Shown: piece after piece, positions 53,700 through 64,000 of the stretch
Layout: each line of letters begins with the position of its first letter
How positions within the stretch are numbered: the first letter of the stretch is position 1
NCBI GenBank assembly: GCA_029168955.1
Contig: JAPDOI010000365.1
Span: 248,001 to 312,000 of the forward strand
Length of the DNA: 64,000 nucleotides
From: Aplectana chamaeleonis
Lineage: Eukaryota; Nematoda; Chromadorea; Rhabditida; Cosmocercidae
Reading direction: 5' to 3'
Program-made: the position numbers and the translations under genes
Notes under the pieces: model-generated
Database searches by the model: none
What the model was told of the DNA's origin: nothing
The model's input: only the letters and a program-made list of their open reading frames with translations

Positions 53700-55050
53700 A
53701 GAAGTAACCAAAAGTAACCAAGACGCAGCCGTCAACGGCTCGCCGAGCCGCCATCCTGGGCCGCCAGCATTTGGGTCGTGTCTCCAGAGGCTAAGCGAGG
53801 TCCACGTAACTCAACCTTGAGTGATTGAACCGACGGAGGTGTTGACATCTGAATCACTCCTCTGTAGTGCGTCGTATACTTACCCGGAAAGCATTATCTC
53901 TTGGCTATTTCCCGGATATTTCGATGCTAAAACTCTCAGAGTAGCATGAACTCATTTCCGCAGCCTTTTTATCTCTATCGAATCGCTCTTCTACTTCTCC
54001 GAGTGGCTTGTACATTTTGAATGTCTTTTCTATATTCACATTGGTGAATATTCTAATGCCATCACATATTTTGATCTCAATCATTTCAGTAAACTCATGT
54101 GGATTAGTATCATTCTGATGCCGCGTGAGAATTTGACTTATAGTTTCGAAATTGTGACTTCAATATGCATTTTTCTATTTCATTCCCTTTTTTCAGTTTC
54201 ATTATGAGTTCAATTTCTGGGATTGATTTTTTCACAGAGCTTTGAAAGCGCTTTTCAATTTGATAGTTTCGGTAAACGGAAACCGCCGACTCTAGCTGTA
54301 TTTATTCGCTATTTTCATCAATATTATCCCCTTTTTGCTTGGGAAAATATTTCTCTTTTCAAGAGAAAAATGTTTTTAATAATCACTTGTGAGAGTTGGT
54401 AGCTATGGATGGGTTAAACCCGTTTTGGAAAAGCTTTTTTCTCTTTCATTATCGTTTCGAAATTCCTTGGTTTGTTAACTGCCGTATGGGTAAATTTACG
54501 AGAAGTTAAAACCAGAAGAGCAGAATTATGCAAACAAAAAATTGAATCAACAAAACGTCTCACTTTCAAAATGGACAGAACCTCCTACACGTTTATCAAA
54601 TTTACAAATGAGTATTCAAAACATTTTTTTTTCATTGAAAAAATACCTTCATTAGTTATTTCAAAAAGTAACGATAGATGGATACAGCGTAGGAATATAG
54701 CAGCAGTCAGCTGTTTTTCGCCATTCTAAACTGCGAAACTGAAAAAAAACGTTCACAAAGTCTTACAAAAAATCAATTAAATTCAAAACAAACTAAAAAA
54801 CAAAAGTTTTCCAATGAAAAGTAATATGGTAGAACGGAATTCGAAATCAACACCAAAAAAGTTCAATCGACATCAAAATGTCCTAAACACACGTAAAAAA
54901 ACTGCAATGATTAAAACATTTATGAATGTAGACGTTAGTACATTTACCTATACAAATATAGAAAAGAAAATTGAAATAAAGACGCCTCTCACCTTAAAGT
55001 TGTCAGCGGAAGGCTGAAGGATGCCATAAGTTTTCTGTTGGTTTTTGATC
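53700..55050. other. AT-rich stretch, nothing recognised
   Basis: No domain-bearing ORF, no RNA gene and no repeat partner. The 85-codon frame at 54472-54729 is Lys/Thr-rich and probably chance. Confidence 0.45.
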
Positions 55051-55069
55051 GATACCGAGCAAGGCTTTG

Positions 55070-55800
55070 TTATCATTGCCACACACAGGGCAAAAACTCC
55101 GACACTGGCAGCGGTCTCCTACGGGAGTCGGCTGGGATTCCTAGCCTCATCAGCTATAGGACTCCTGTTTGCCACATGTTGGAGTCCTATCTGTCTCCTG
55201 TAGCAGACCGAACCGTGCACAGCAGTTGAACGAAATCTCATTTTGGAGGGAAGTTCAAATACGGCTTTAAGGAAGAATCTGAGCCAAATCCTTCGGCTTT
55301 CCGTGATTACTTTTCTTGAAGCGTAAAAATAGCTCATCCATGGCTACTTGTCTGCCAAATTCAAAAATTGCCTTCGGGATTGAGCTCAATCATAGCTCTT
55401 TGCACCCCCGTCGCGTCAGAGACGGAGACCTCATGATCTCCTTACTCGATTTTGGTCCTCTCTCGGACTTTGATGAATGGCCATTGTCTGTCCACCCCAT
55501 CCTTGTGCGCCTCGTATGCGGCGCGAGTTTGCATCGATTGTTCCACGTGTACGTCTGATTGGCCGTTCTTTGGTTTAAGACGTCATATAAAATGCTTCCC
55601 TGCGTCGGCTGCGGCTGCCACAGCATAACTGACGCGCGATGTACCGCGCGCGACGCGCAATGCGTCTCTATGACCTGTAGGAGACCGCTTCTCTCTAGTC
55701 CGGTCATCCACACAACAAAACACCTCCTGTGGTTGACCACGGTGGTCGTTTTCTCCCGTAGGAGACCGCCGCCAGTGTCGGAGAAACATAGCCAAAGATG
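55070..55800. repeat. Inverted pair CTCCGACACTGGCGGCGGTCTCCTACGGGAG
   Basis: CTCCGACACTGGCAGCGGTC at about 55098 is matched inverted near 55762-55792. GTCTCCTA.GGG and related words also recur at 55190 and 55675. It may be the termini of a ~700-bp foldback or TIR element. No target duplication identified. Confidence 0.5.
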
Positions 55801-56100
55801 CGTAATTTGCAATGTCTTGGCAGGCACCGCACACCCTGCTCTCAATTACACGTCTAAATGTCGTCACGACATTGTTGTACACGAGCGTACGACACTCGCA
55901 GCAATCTGCGCACTCCCTCAACCGCACACTATTTTGTGTCACTCTGTCTGTCGCGTTGTCGTGTTGTTATGACCACGCGACACTTGTGACAGCTCGTGAC
56001 AACCATTGTCGTGACAACAAGCTCGTGACAGTCACGAGCCATGTGTTGTAGGATACGATACAAACCCATAGCTCGCGCCTTTTGGTCGCGACATTTCGTG
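55801..56100. repeat. TGTCGTGAC / GTCACGA word cluster
   Basis: Short words GTCGTGACA, CTCGTGACA and their complements recur eight or more times between 55855 and 56105 without a fixed period. Open frames across it have no domain. Confidence 0.5.
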
Positions 56101-56214
56101 ACATGTCATGAAAATTGTCGTTACGATAATGGGGGGTTTACTACCAGCCCTGCTACCTTATCTGACAGTTCCTATGCGGGAAGACAGGCTCTTCCAGCAA
56201 GGCAACGCCACTAA

Positions 56215-56592
56215 GGGGTCGTTTATACTTCCGCCGCGGAGCGGAGCGGCAATAAGTGAAGCGGCGCGGCGCGCCGCGCCGTTTGAAAAACCGCGCCACC
56301 AGGATGTATAATCGGGCTGCGTCGATCTTACGCGGCGACGTCGCAGAATGACGTTAAACACAGCCTGGAGTAGCTCTGACAAAACACAAGGCCGCTTGTA
56401 ATGAGTGATTTCCTGTGCAAAAGAAACATCTATGATTTTTCGTACCAGCACCCGAAGGCGGATAGAGTCTTGGAAAACGATTTCTCTCTAGAAAAGTGAT
56501 TTCAAAAGCTAAAAAACGAACTTTTCACAGCCCAGCCTACTCTAGACAATGCCTAGGACCTTGGAAGGAATTTTAGAAATATAAACGACCCC
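56215..56592. mobile_element. MITE with GGGGTCGTTTATA ends and TAA duplication
   Basis: GGGGTCGTTTATACTTC at the left and, inverted, GGGGTCGTTTATATTTC at the right. TAA is at 56212-56214 and 56593-56595. 378 bp. The left interior is GC-rich (CCGCGGAGCGGAGCGGC). TWA duplication fits PIF/Harbinger or a related group. Confidence 0.85.
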
Positions 56593-56595
56593 TAA

Positions 56596-56989
56596 CAACA
56601 CACTAGAAGTGTGGCTGCAAGTACGCTTTGAAACACCTCGATGTTGCTAGTCGACGTGGAGGACCAATGAACTTGAAAGATTCTGGCCGTCATGATTTGA
56701 AACAAAAGAAAATTCATTTACAATGAGTGATCTTGTGGGTATGAAACGGTGTGTTAATCGATAACATGCTGCTGTAAAACACCAAAAAATTGAGGCAACA
56801 AACCTCAAACACGTACTCCGTCACTATTTTGGACATTGAATACGAAAATCGCCACTACGATTTGATTCGAGTTCTCGTTTCTCCGAATCTGCTGTTTTAA
56901 GAGGTGATCTTATGGTTGGGAAACGCACTGTATATGAATATTACTACAAATACCCACTTGCAATTGAGCTGCGCGCGAAGCGCGTACCA
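56596..56989. other. Unassigned stretch
   Basis: No gene or repeat partner recognised. Confidence 0.4.
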
Positions 56990-57847
56990 GATTTGGTTTT
57001 GAATTGGCCACGCGCGCAACCCCTTTCTCGAAATCTCAGTTCAGAGTGAACGAAGGAATTAGAGCTACATTGCATTCAAAAGAGCGCAAAAAGTTGGTAT
57101 ATGTGCCCAATAATGGTTTAGAACGGTTCACTGGTTTTCGAGTAAAAATTGAAAGACCGCGCGTTTTTGTTGTTAATCTCCTTTTTTTTCAGACGGCGTT
57201 CACGATCTTGCGGGTACACTTAAAATTGAGCTAGGGAGCTCATTTTTGGACAGGAGGCTGGAAATGGATGCAGGTCGCTCCTGTTCCAATTTGAACTTGA
57301 TACCTTAACTTTGAAGGGTACATCAAAATCGCGGGTTTATATACTAAATTAGCCGTGGAGCACGAAAACTGCTTTTTTCTGCTACTGCTGTGGAGACCGG
57401 AGTGTGTGGGTGAATCTGCGGCCAATCAACACAGGTCGTCGGAGATAAGTGCTAAACTTGTCAGATTTCGTACTCATGACACGTCATCGATTGATAATCA
57501 ATATTATCGATTTTCACACTTTTTGCTCAAAATGCGGCAAGGAGTGGTGATTGCTGATGGGATTGGTTTTCTTAGTTGGAGAATTTTGCTCATCAGACAT
57601 TATCGATAAATACTAATCAATAATATTGATTTTTTCGCCTGTTTCACAGAATGCCGCAATGATTTTTGATTGTTGATGGCTCTAAGTCACTTGTTTGGGA
57701 AATTCTTCTCATCATGCAAGATCCAATATTAAACTAGATTTTCTTCAATTATCGATGGTATTGAGATCTCACATAATGCACAAAATTCGGCAACGAGTGG
57801 TATTTTTCACTGTTTTGGGTCATAAATTTTAAAAGTTGTACTCATAA

Positions 57848-58619
57848 GAAAAAAAAAGAAAAGCGAACTTTCGCACTTACAATCTTTTCAAGGCACTGAG
57901 AAGTAAAAATTCTCAGGTACTTTTACGAGCCTACAAAACCTATGTCAGACCCATCGTTGAGAGTGGAATCACAGTTTTCAACCCAGTGAAAAAGATGGAC
58001 ATTGAGCTCTTGGAAACCGTTCAAAATAATTATACTCGCAAACTAATGATGAGATGCGGTGATCTTACTTACGCCCAAGTGCCTAATGGTGCCGAAAGGG
58101 CTAGGATCCTAAGATTGCCTAGTCTTCATAGAAGACGAGTAAAAGCTGATATAACGATGATGTTCAAAATTCTTACTAGGAAAGTGTCGATAGAACCAGT
58201 AAAGTTTTTTGGAACCCACGTTACAAGAAGTAGAAGAGGAAAACTTAGACTTTATCTCCCCGTGGTGAAGTCGAAAATAAGGTCAAGCTTTTTCACTTAT
58301 CGAGTCGTAAGTAAATTCAACCAGCTTCTGGGTGAGACTCCGAGCCTGTTGAGTTTACCTTTGAACGCTTTTAAGACCTTCTTGAAAGCCATCCGACTGT
58401 CCTAGCTGGCTCGCTGTGCCTAGCTCTTGGCGTCTGCATTTCCCGTTTCTGTTCCTAGTGTGTGTTGGATTGAACTCCTTTTTTTTCACTTCTCGGTTTT
58501 TGACTCCAGTTTTAAAATTGTTGTTTATGCTCCGGTTTGTTATTTTATTCTGTTTCCAGTTAGTTTTTGTTGTCTTTTGCATAACGTGGGCTTGTTCCGC
58601 GTCCCGAATAAATAAATAA
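57848..58619 (+). mobile_element. 5'-truncated CR1-like LINE
   Basis: The frame at 57986-58405 (139 codons) and sequence just upstream match the C-terminal part of CR1/Jockey-type reverse transcriptase proteins: a Y.RP..E.G segment, then a basic helical region. The 3' end is AATAAATAAATAAG. The paralog at 21170-21200 is an empty site. A-rich sequence marks the 5' junction, and TAAGA-like flanks are a possible short duplication. Confidence 0.75.
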
Positions 58620-58904
58620 GACAATGTCGTCTGTTAGATGTTTCATCATTCCAAAATGGAAATCGTTGAGCAAAATTGAAGTTAGAAAGGGAACCTTCGG
58701 GAAAAATAAGTGAAATTTCTGAAAATTTAGCTTCCTGGCAAAAGTAACGATTTGGTAATGGTGAAAAAAGCTTCAAAAATATCTTGAAATATCTTAAAAA
58801 ATGATTTGGCGTAAAATGGCCTGGAAATATAAAAAAGCTAGGAAATGAAGTGAAATAACCAAAAATGCGATTTGGTGGTCGATCATTTCACAAGCTTCTC
58901 CGTT

Positions 58905-61900
58905 GACTTACTTGACTTAATCGGTTGGCTTTCGCCTGACGCGGTCATTCCGCATCTTCACCGAGGTGTGCCGTCCTAGTAGTCAGCCGTGTCCATTTTT
59001 CACGGTCTTCAGCCACAATTTGAACACATTTCATCCAGCTGTCACTATTCCATTTCCTGCGAAACGAAACATCGCGCCTGAACTGTCTTTCGATGCCGAG
59101 TGACTTTAAATCCTCTTTAACCACATCCGTCCAGAACTTTCGCCTACGCCCAGGTGGCCGTTTCCAGACAGGATTTGGAAGCATTTTTAAAGCGTGTTGT
59201 ACGAGACGATCCGGCGTTCTTCTTAGTATATGCCCGAGCAGTCGAAGTCGACTTTCCATTGCTGCTTGAGATGGCGTTAGGAGATGCTGGCACCTCCCTC
59301 GTGTCAAGCGTTGATGTACTGCGTCGATTTCCTTGTAAAGGTCTTCGTTATGGCATACACGCGGTCAGAAATATTCAAGCAAACGCCTAAAAGCTTCCTC
59401 TCCGTGCAATCCAACCTTTCCATCTGCGTTTTCGGTGCTGCCCACGTCTCCGATCCGTACATCATGATAGGGCGAATAGCGGATAGGTAGACGCGCAACT
59501 TGACTTCCTTCTACGCGATGGTGGTAGACCACAAACACTTGGTTAGAGAATTGAATGCAGACGTAGCTTTCGCACATCGTTGTCGAATATCCGCTGCATA
59601 ACTACCATCGTTCTTCAGCAAACAGCCCAAATAACAGAAATCGTCCACCAGTTCGATACGTTGTCCGTCCACACAAACTCCAGTTGAAGGCCTCTGAGAG
59701 ACCCACATCTGCTTGCATTTGTCGGGACGAAGACGAAGTCCATAGGCTGCGGCATACTTCGAAACGAGGTTCACAATCCTTTGCAGTTTTGCGTTGTTTT
59801 CAGCGAATAACACAATGTCGTCGGCGTACTCCAGGTCGACAAGGGAGCGTCCTGATGGTGTTAGGATCACATCCGCAGGAAACTGTTCTGCAACTCTACG
59901 CATGATGTCATCAACGGCGAAGTTGAAAAGAAAAGGTCCTGCAACGGCTCCTTGCCTTACTCCTGTTTTCACCTCGAAAGCTGACGTAAATCCGACAGGT
60001 GTACGAACTGCTGCTGTTGTTCCTTTGTTCATGTCCTCGATTAACCGAACATACTTTTCCGGGACTCCATCTGCTCGCAGAGCATTGAGCAATCGATCAC
60101 GATGAGGAGAGTCGAACGCGGCTTCAAAGTCCAAAAAAGCAAGCTGTAATGGCTTCGAAAACCGCTGCCACGATTCAATTACTCTTCTCACGACGAACAC
60201 TTGGTCGATGGTCGATCTTCCAGGTCGAAAACCGGCTTGCTCATCTCTGGTCGTTCCTTCACGATGTTTGATAAGTCGCTCGAGAATGATACGTTCTAAA
60301 ACCTTGTACATGACACGAAGTAGAGAGATTCCTCTGTAGTTCTTAGGATCCGTGACGGATAGCTTCTTGTGAAGAGGTACGATGATCGCATGTCTCCACG
60401 AATCGGGTATTCTTTCGCTCATCCATATGGCACGGATGGTGTTGGTCATTTCACGAATCCCAGACGGAGGAAGAGCTTTCAGCATTTCAGCAGTGATGTT
60501 GTCATCTCCACCTGCCTTTCCATTCTTCATTTTCCGGACACAATCCAAAACTTCAGACTCAGTCGGCGGTTCCTCACTGACATCGTAATGTGCTCCCTGA
60601 ACATGCGGGAGCTCAGGTACTGATGGCGCTGGACGATTCAGTAGTGAACTGAAGTAATCCTTCCATATTGGCAGCGTCGCATCACCAACTGCAACTCCAT
60701 TGGTAGTGTTCAAGACAGGAGAACATCTCTTCATCTTCCCGCTATACTGTCGCAGCAACGTGTAGGCTTTCTTCGGATTCTTCTCCTCCCAAGCCTTCTC
60801 GAACTCCTTAGCTCTACACGTCCACTCGTTCGCGGTCACTTTGAAGCTGCCGACGCAACTTCCTCCTCAGACGCTTCTCCTCCACGAAATTTCCTGCAGT
60901 TCGGAGAGCACATACTCTGTTGTAGGTAGATGTTGTTTCTTCTGAGACGTAGGCGAACTTCTTCTTAGGCTGTACAACCGGGAGTGCCTCTTTCGAAGCG
61001 TCCTGGATGCACTTGACAAAAGAATCCGCGTCGCAAAGTTTCTTCTTAGTCCGTACTCCGATGTGAATAGAAACGCGTTGTCGGAAATTCCTTCTGCACT
61101 CTTCATCTCTGAGACTTGTCATGTCAATCCTCTGGAGAGGCTGAGCCCCTCGCTTCCTCTTATGAATCCTCGCAGTGAAGTTCAACAGAACAGGACGGTG
61201 ATCCGGATCGAATGCGACATCCCACACAGCTCTAGATCTTCGAATGTCCGATACTGGAATATTCCTCGTCAGGACATAGTCAAGCTGTAGTTTCAAAGTT
61301 GTCATCTTCCGCTTCCGCTGCTCTTCTGGAGATAGCCGGGTTGGTCCCTGCCACGTAAGCTGATGGCGGCGATGATTCCTCTTGAATGTCGATGCAATAA
61401 TCAGACCACTGCGTTCACAAAGTCGACAAGGCGGTAGCCATTGTCCGATGTTTGCTCCACTGGTAGAACCATTTACCGAGTACTTCGGATTCCTGATCAA
61501 GTCCCATCTTCGCATTTGCGTCAATCCCCACGACAACAGCATGTTGACAAGGTATCCTGGCCAGCAACGTATTGAGTTCCTCATAAAACGCATCCTTCGA
61601 ATTGTCTTCGGCGGTTTCAGTGGGCGCATGAGCACTCACTATCCACAGATTGAATCCTCTGTGATCCCGCAGTCGTACGAATGCATTCCGGCACGACGTT
61701 GAGCCAAACTCCTTGACCATACCATTGAAATCCTTCCTTACAGCTATTGCACAGCCTCCCACTCTCCTATCGTCAGCGTTACCGCAGTAGATGGTGTACT
61801 CTCCGACGCTGATGACGGGTCTATCCTGAGGCGGGTTTCCTGCAAAGCAGCAAACGGTGCATGGAAATAGCTCAGAAGTCTGGATAGCGCAGTTTTTTGG

Positions 61901-62177
61901 ATATCACTCGACAGCGATCGACAGTTCAGGGTGGCGAAATTGTGGCTTGTGGCCAAAGACTCCATGACTCCCTAGGTACGGATCCTAAGGTGTTATGGAC
62001 CAGAGGCCTTAGTGTGCCGGACGGCGACACCTTTATGCAATGTGCGGGATACTTTCGCGATATAGTTGTGCACGCTATATCGCTCGAACGTTCCCTGTGT
62101 ACACTCAAACGTCTGCTGGGTTCAGTAGAAGCAGGGGCACCAACGAGCAGGTACCAACAGACTTGTATACACACCCC
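58905..62177 (-). mobile_element. Near full-length RTE-type LINE with 14-bp target duplication
   Basis: CAAGCTTCTCCGTT flanks it at 58891-58904 and 62178-62191, and the paralogous repeat shows the empty site at about 21470. At 3273 bp it is the length expected of RTE elements. The minus-strand order is a short upstream frame (61926-62180), endonuclease, reverse transcriptase, C-terminal region, and a 3' tail of AAGT/CAAG-type repeats (GATTAAGTCAAGTAAGTC). RTE elements nick the target with the endonuclease and prime reverse transcription there. Confidence 0.92.
58945..61965 (-). pseudogene. RTE endonuclease-reverse transcriptase polyprotein, frameshifted
   Basis: Endonuclease: N-terminal NCRSL (61744-61965), catalytic Glu in QETRL, VSAHAPT and GIDANA (61415-61762), LDYVLTR and DPDHRP (60814-61635). 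Reverse transcriptase: 59511-60839, with GKAGG, NYRGISLL, DFEAAFD, the RQGAVAGPFLF turn and the catalytic LEYADD. The same frame continues past a TAG at 59511-59513 to 59304. The C-terminal basic region is 58945-59307. I count about four frame changes and one in-frame stop, so it is inactive, but it is little decayed. Confidence 0.92.
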
Positions 62178-62529
62178 CAAGCTTCTCCGTTAAACTTATC
62201 AAAACGAAATCAAGCGCGCAACGGTAACATTAAGCCATTTTTGATAGCTGTAATAAGGGAATCAACAAGGTCAAGCTAGGCGAACTCCATTCCATATCGT
62301 GCTTGATTTCGTTTTGATAAGTTTAACGGAGAAGCTTCTGAAATGATCGACCACCAAATCGCATTTTTGGTTATTTCACTTCATTTCCTAGCTTTTTTAT
62401 ATTTCCAGGCCATTCTACGCCAAATCATTTTTTAAGATATTTCAAGATATTTTTGAAGCTTTTTTCACCATTACCAAATCGTTACTTTTGCCAGGAAGCT
62501 AAATTTTCAGAAATTAGTATTATTGCACC

Positions 62530-63205
62530 TTCCTTTTGTATTGCGGGATTCCAACTAGTCGGACATCCCATGAATACTTCTGTCTGCCAGCTTTCATTTC
62601 AAAATCTCTTCTTTGTTTGGGGACGAACGATTCGGACTATGATTCGTCATGAATGAATGCAGCACAATCAGCTCCCACCCTTTTTCTTCTCAAATGCTTT
62701 GTGCAGCTTTTCCGTTCTCTTCCTTTCTCCATCTCTGATGCAAAAAGTACATCTTCAAAACATCATCTCAGCTCTTATTCGGCAACAGCAAACCCCAACT
62801 AAATTTTTGTTCGACCCCGTCGACATTTGTTTATGTCGTATATAGAATGAGTGCGAAAAACCGCTTGGCGCGGCCAGCTGTGTATCCCGGGCGATTTTCA
62901 CAAAGTACACGGGAAATCAGAGATCCGTCAAGACGCACAGGGTCTAACCAACTATTACGGCAACCTTACTTACAGAGCGCATATTCATGTGCTCTCCTTC
63001 TGACAAGGTGTCTAGGGCGTTAAGCGCATCTTCGAAAACGTATCTCATTGGCCTCCGTAATGAAACTGCGTAATATCTCGCCCCGAGCTGCTGGTTCTAA
63101 GATGTTATGAGCGTTTTCAAGACATCAGACATTTTTTTGCGGTGTTTTGAAGAAACTCTTCGGATTTGTCTCAACTTACCTGTGAGGTTTAGTAAGGCTG
63201 CTGAA
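62530..63205. other. Unassigned stretch
   Basis: No domain-bearing frame. Short motifs near 63060 (CCCGAGCTGC.GGTTC.AAG) echo 3260-3285, so part may belong to the long repeat family. Confidence 0.4.
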
Positions 63206-63210
63206 ATCGG

Positions 63211-64000
63211 ATCTTTATTTATTTATTTATTTATTTTTATTTATTTATTCAATACGTTGTCAAGGCACATACAATAGAAAAATATTGACGCCTAGGACGT
63301 GAATCGAAAGACGGAAAATCGAGTACATATTGGCATCATACTTCTAGAAGCTCAATAGCTTCTTCCCTGCAAGGGGTTTGAATTTGGACAGAACAGATGG
63401 AATAGGCAGCGGCGTGATATCAAGATTAAGAGAAATGAAGGTGGATCCTGCTCTGCACGTGAATTAAAAGGCTCTTGTGTTGCCTTTTGGAGCTGCATAT
63501 GAAATTTTCAGAGTGCTTCCACTGGTCCTAGAGGGATTTGGCTTAAAGTAATTTGGAATGTTTGTTTTTATAATGCCAGCCAGTATTTTGGAAACCGTGC
63601 AGGCATCATTGAATTGTCGGCGAGATTGCGAGGAACAGAGTTCTAATTCTCTATTCCTTGTCTCTGCGTTAGGTATTCTGTTATGCGGCAAGGTTTTTGA
63701 TCTAATATATATTCTACGAGTAAATTAAACTGTCTTTTCCGGAGACAGTGGAAGTTTCCATTTGTGAGACCGATCGAGAATTTTCTTCAATGCATTTGCA
63801 ATCATAATCTGATCCTCATTACTAACAACCTTCCTATAATTCTTGATAACGTCAGCAAACTGTTTACACTCCACACCACAATCCTCAAGAAGCCCGGAAA
63901 GTTTTGAGGTGTATATAGCGAACAAAATAGGAGACAATACCCTTCCCTGAGCTACACCACTCTTGATTGATTTGGCTGATGAAAGTGTAGAGTTTGTTCT
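63211..64000 (-). mobile_element. LINE 3' part, running off the window
   Basis: The minus strand ends in an AAATAAATAAAT tail (63211-63250). Upstream frames include 63725-63937, with SPILFAIY and a degraded YADD box (FADV), followed by an in-frame decline to 63464. This matches the palm and thumb of a LINE reverse transcriptase. The 5' part lies beyond base 64000. Decayed. Confidence 0.7.

Larger units (their letters stand above)
56990..62520. repeat. 1.4-kb repeat, copy 2, split by two LINE insertions
   Basis: Homologous to 20380-21830 in three pieces (56990-57847, 58620-58904, 62178-62520). The intact copy shows what was there before both insertions. The second insertion sits in the foldback part, near its loop. 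Confidence 0.85.

Noticed and set aside
55559..55972. Cys-rich 137-aa frame
   Set aside because: Crosses an inverted repeat arm and a word-repeat cluster; the Cys pattern fits no zinc-binding spacing.

Overview
The window looks like repeat-rich intergenic DNA from a eukaryote, most likely a nematode. The evidence is RTE-type and CR1/Jockey-like LINEs, a Ty3/Gypsy-type LTR retrotransposon, a mariner remnant, many TIR/foldback MITEs, and short introns of 61-72 bp with canonical GT/AG ends. The nematode assignment is inference. No intact host gene, tRNA or rRNA is visible. Nearly every coding signal is transposon-derived and most are broken.

Layout. 1-6800: a GT microsatellite, a TTAA-flanked MITE (644-1089), small hairpins, and a long decayed repeat (about 2980-5780) interrupted by a TTA-flanked PIF/Harbinger-like element (4117-4758). 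6800-20011: a minus-strand Ty3/Gypsy element with nearly identical LTRs (7082-8046 and 19042-20011), gag-pol, and a third arginine-rich ORF downstream of pol. Its leader is split by a 3.8-kb TIR transposon (15214-19034) with a TA duplication. That transposon carries a spliced, unrecognised minus-strand gene (16509-17252) and its own nested foldback element (17598-18765). The head of a second, truncated copy of the LTR element follows the low-coordinate LTR.

20-28 kb: foldback repeats, a second copy of the 2980-5780 repeat, a degenerate self-complementary TTCGAACGAA island, and a TIR element with a minisatellite. 28.5-30.6 kb: a 5' LINE fragment (ORF1 and endonuclease) cut by a TTAA-type MITE. 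31-42 kb: a mosaic of TIR/foldback elements, including a 1.9-kb inverted element built from two satellites. 42.3-45.5 kb: a CR1-like LINE interrupted by a palindromic insertion with a 12-bp target duplication. 48.9-49.5 kb: a deleted mariner. 57-62.5 kb: a second copy of the 20.4-21.8 kb repeat, carrying a 5'-truncated LINE and a nearly full-length RTE with 14-bp target duplications. The right edge holds the 3' part of another LINE.

The strongest cross-window pattern is a group of TIR elements that all begin CTCA(G) at a TA or related dinucleotide. They range from 227 bp to 3.8 kb, and only the largest holds a gene. The second pattern is a TTAA-targeting MITE family with AGGCA termini. Paralogous repeat copies inside the window act as empty sites for several insertions, so those boundaries are well supported.
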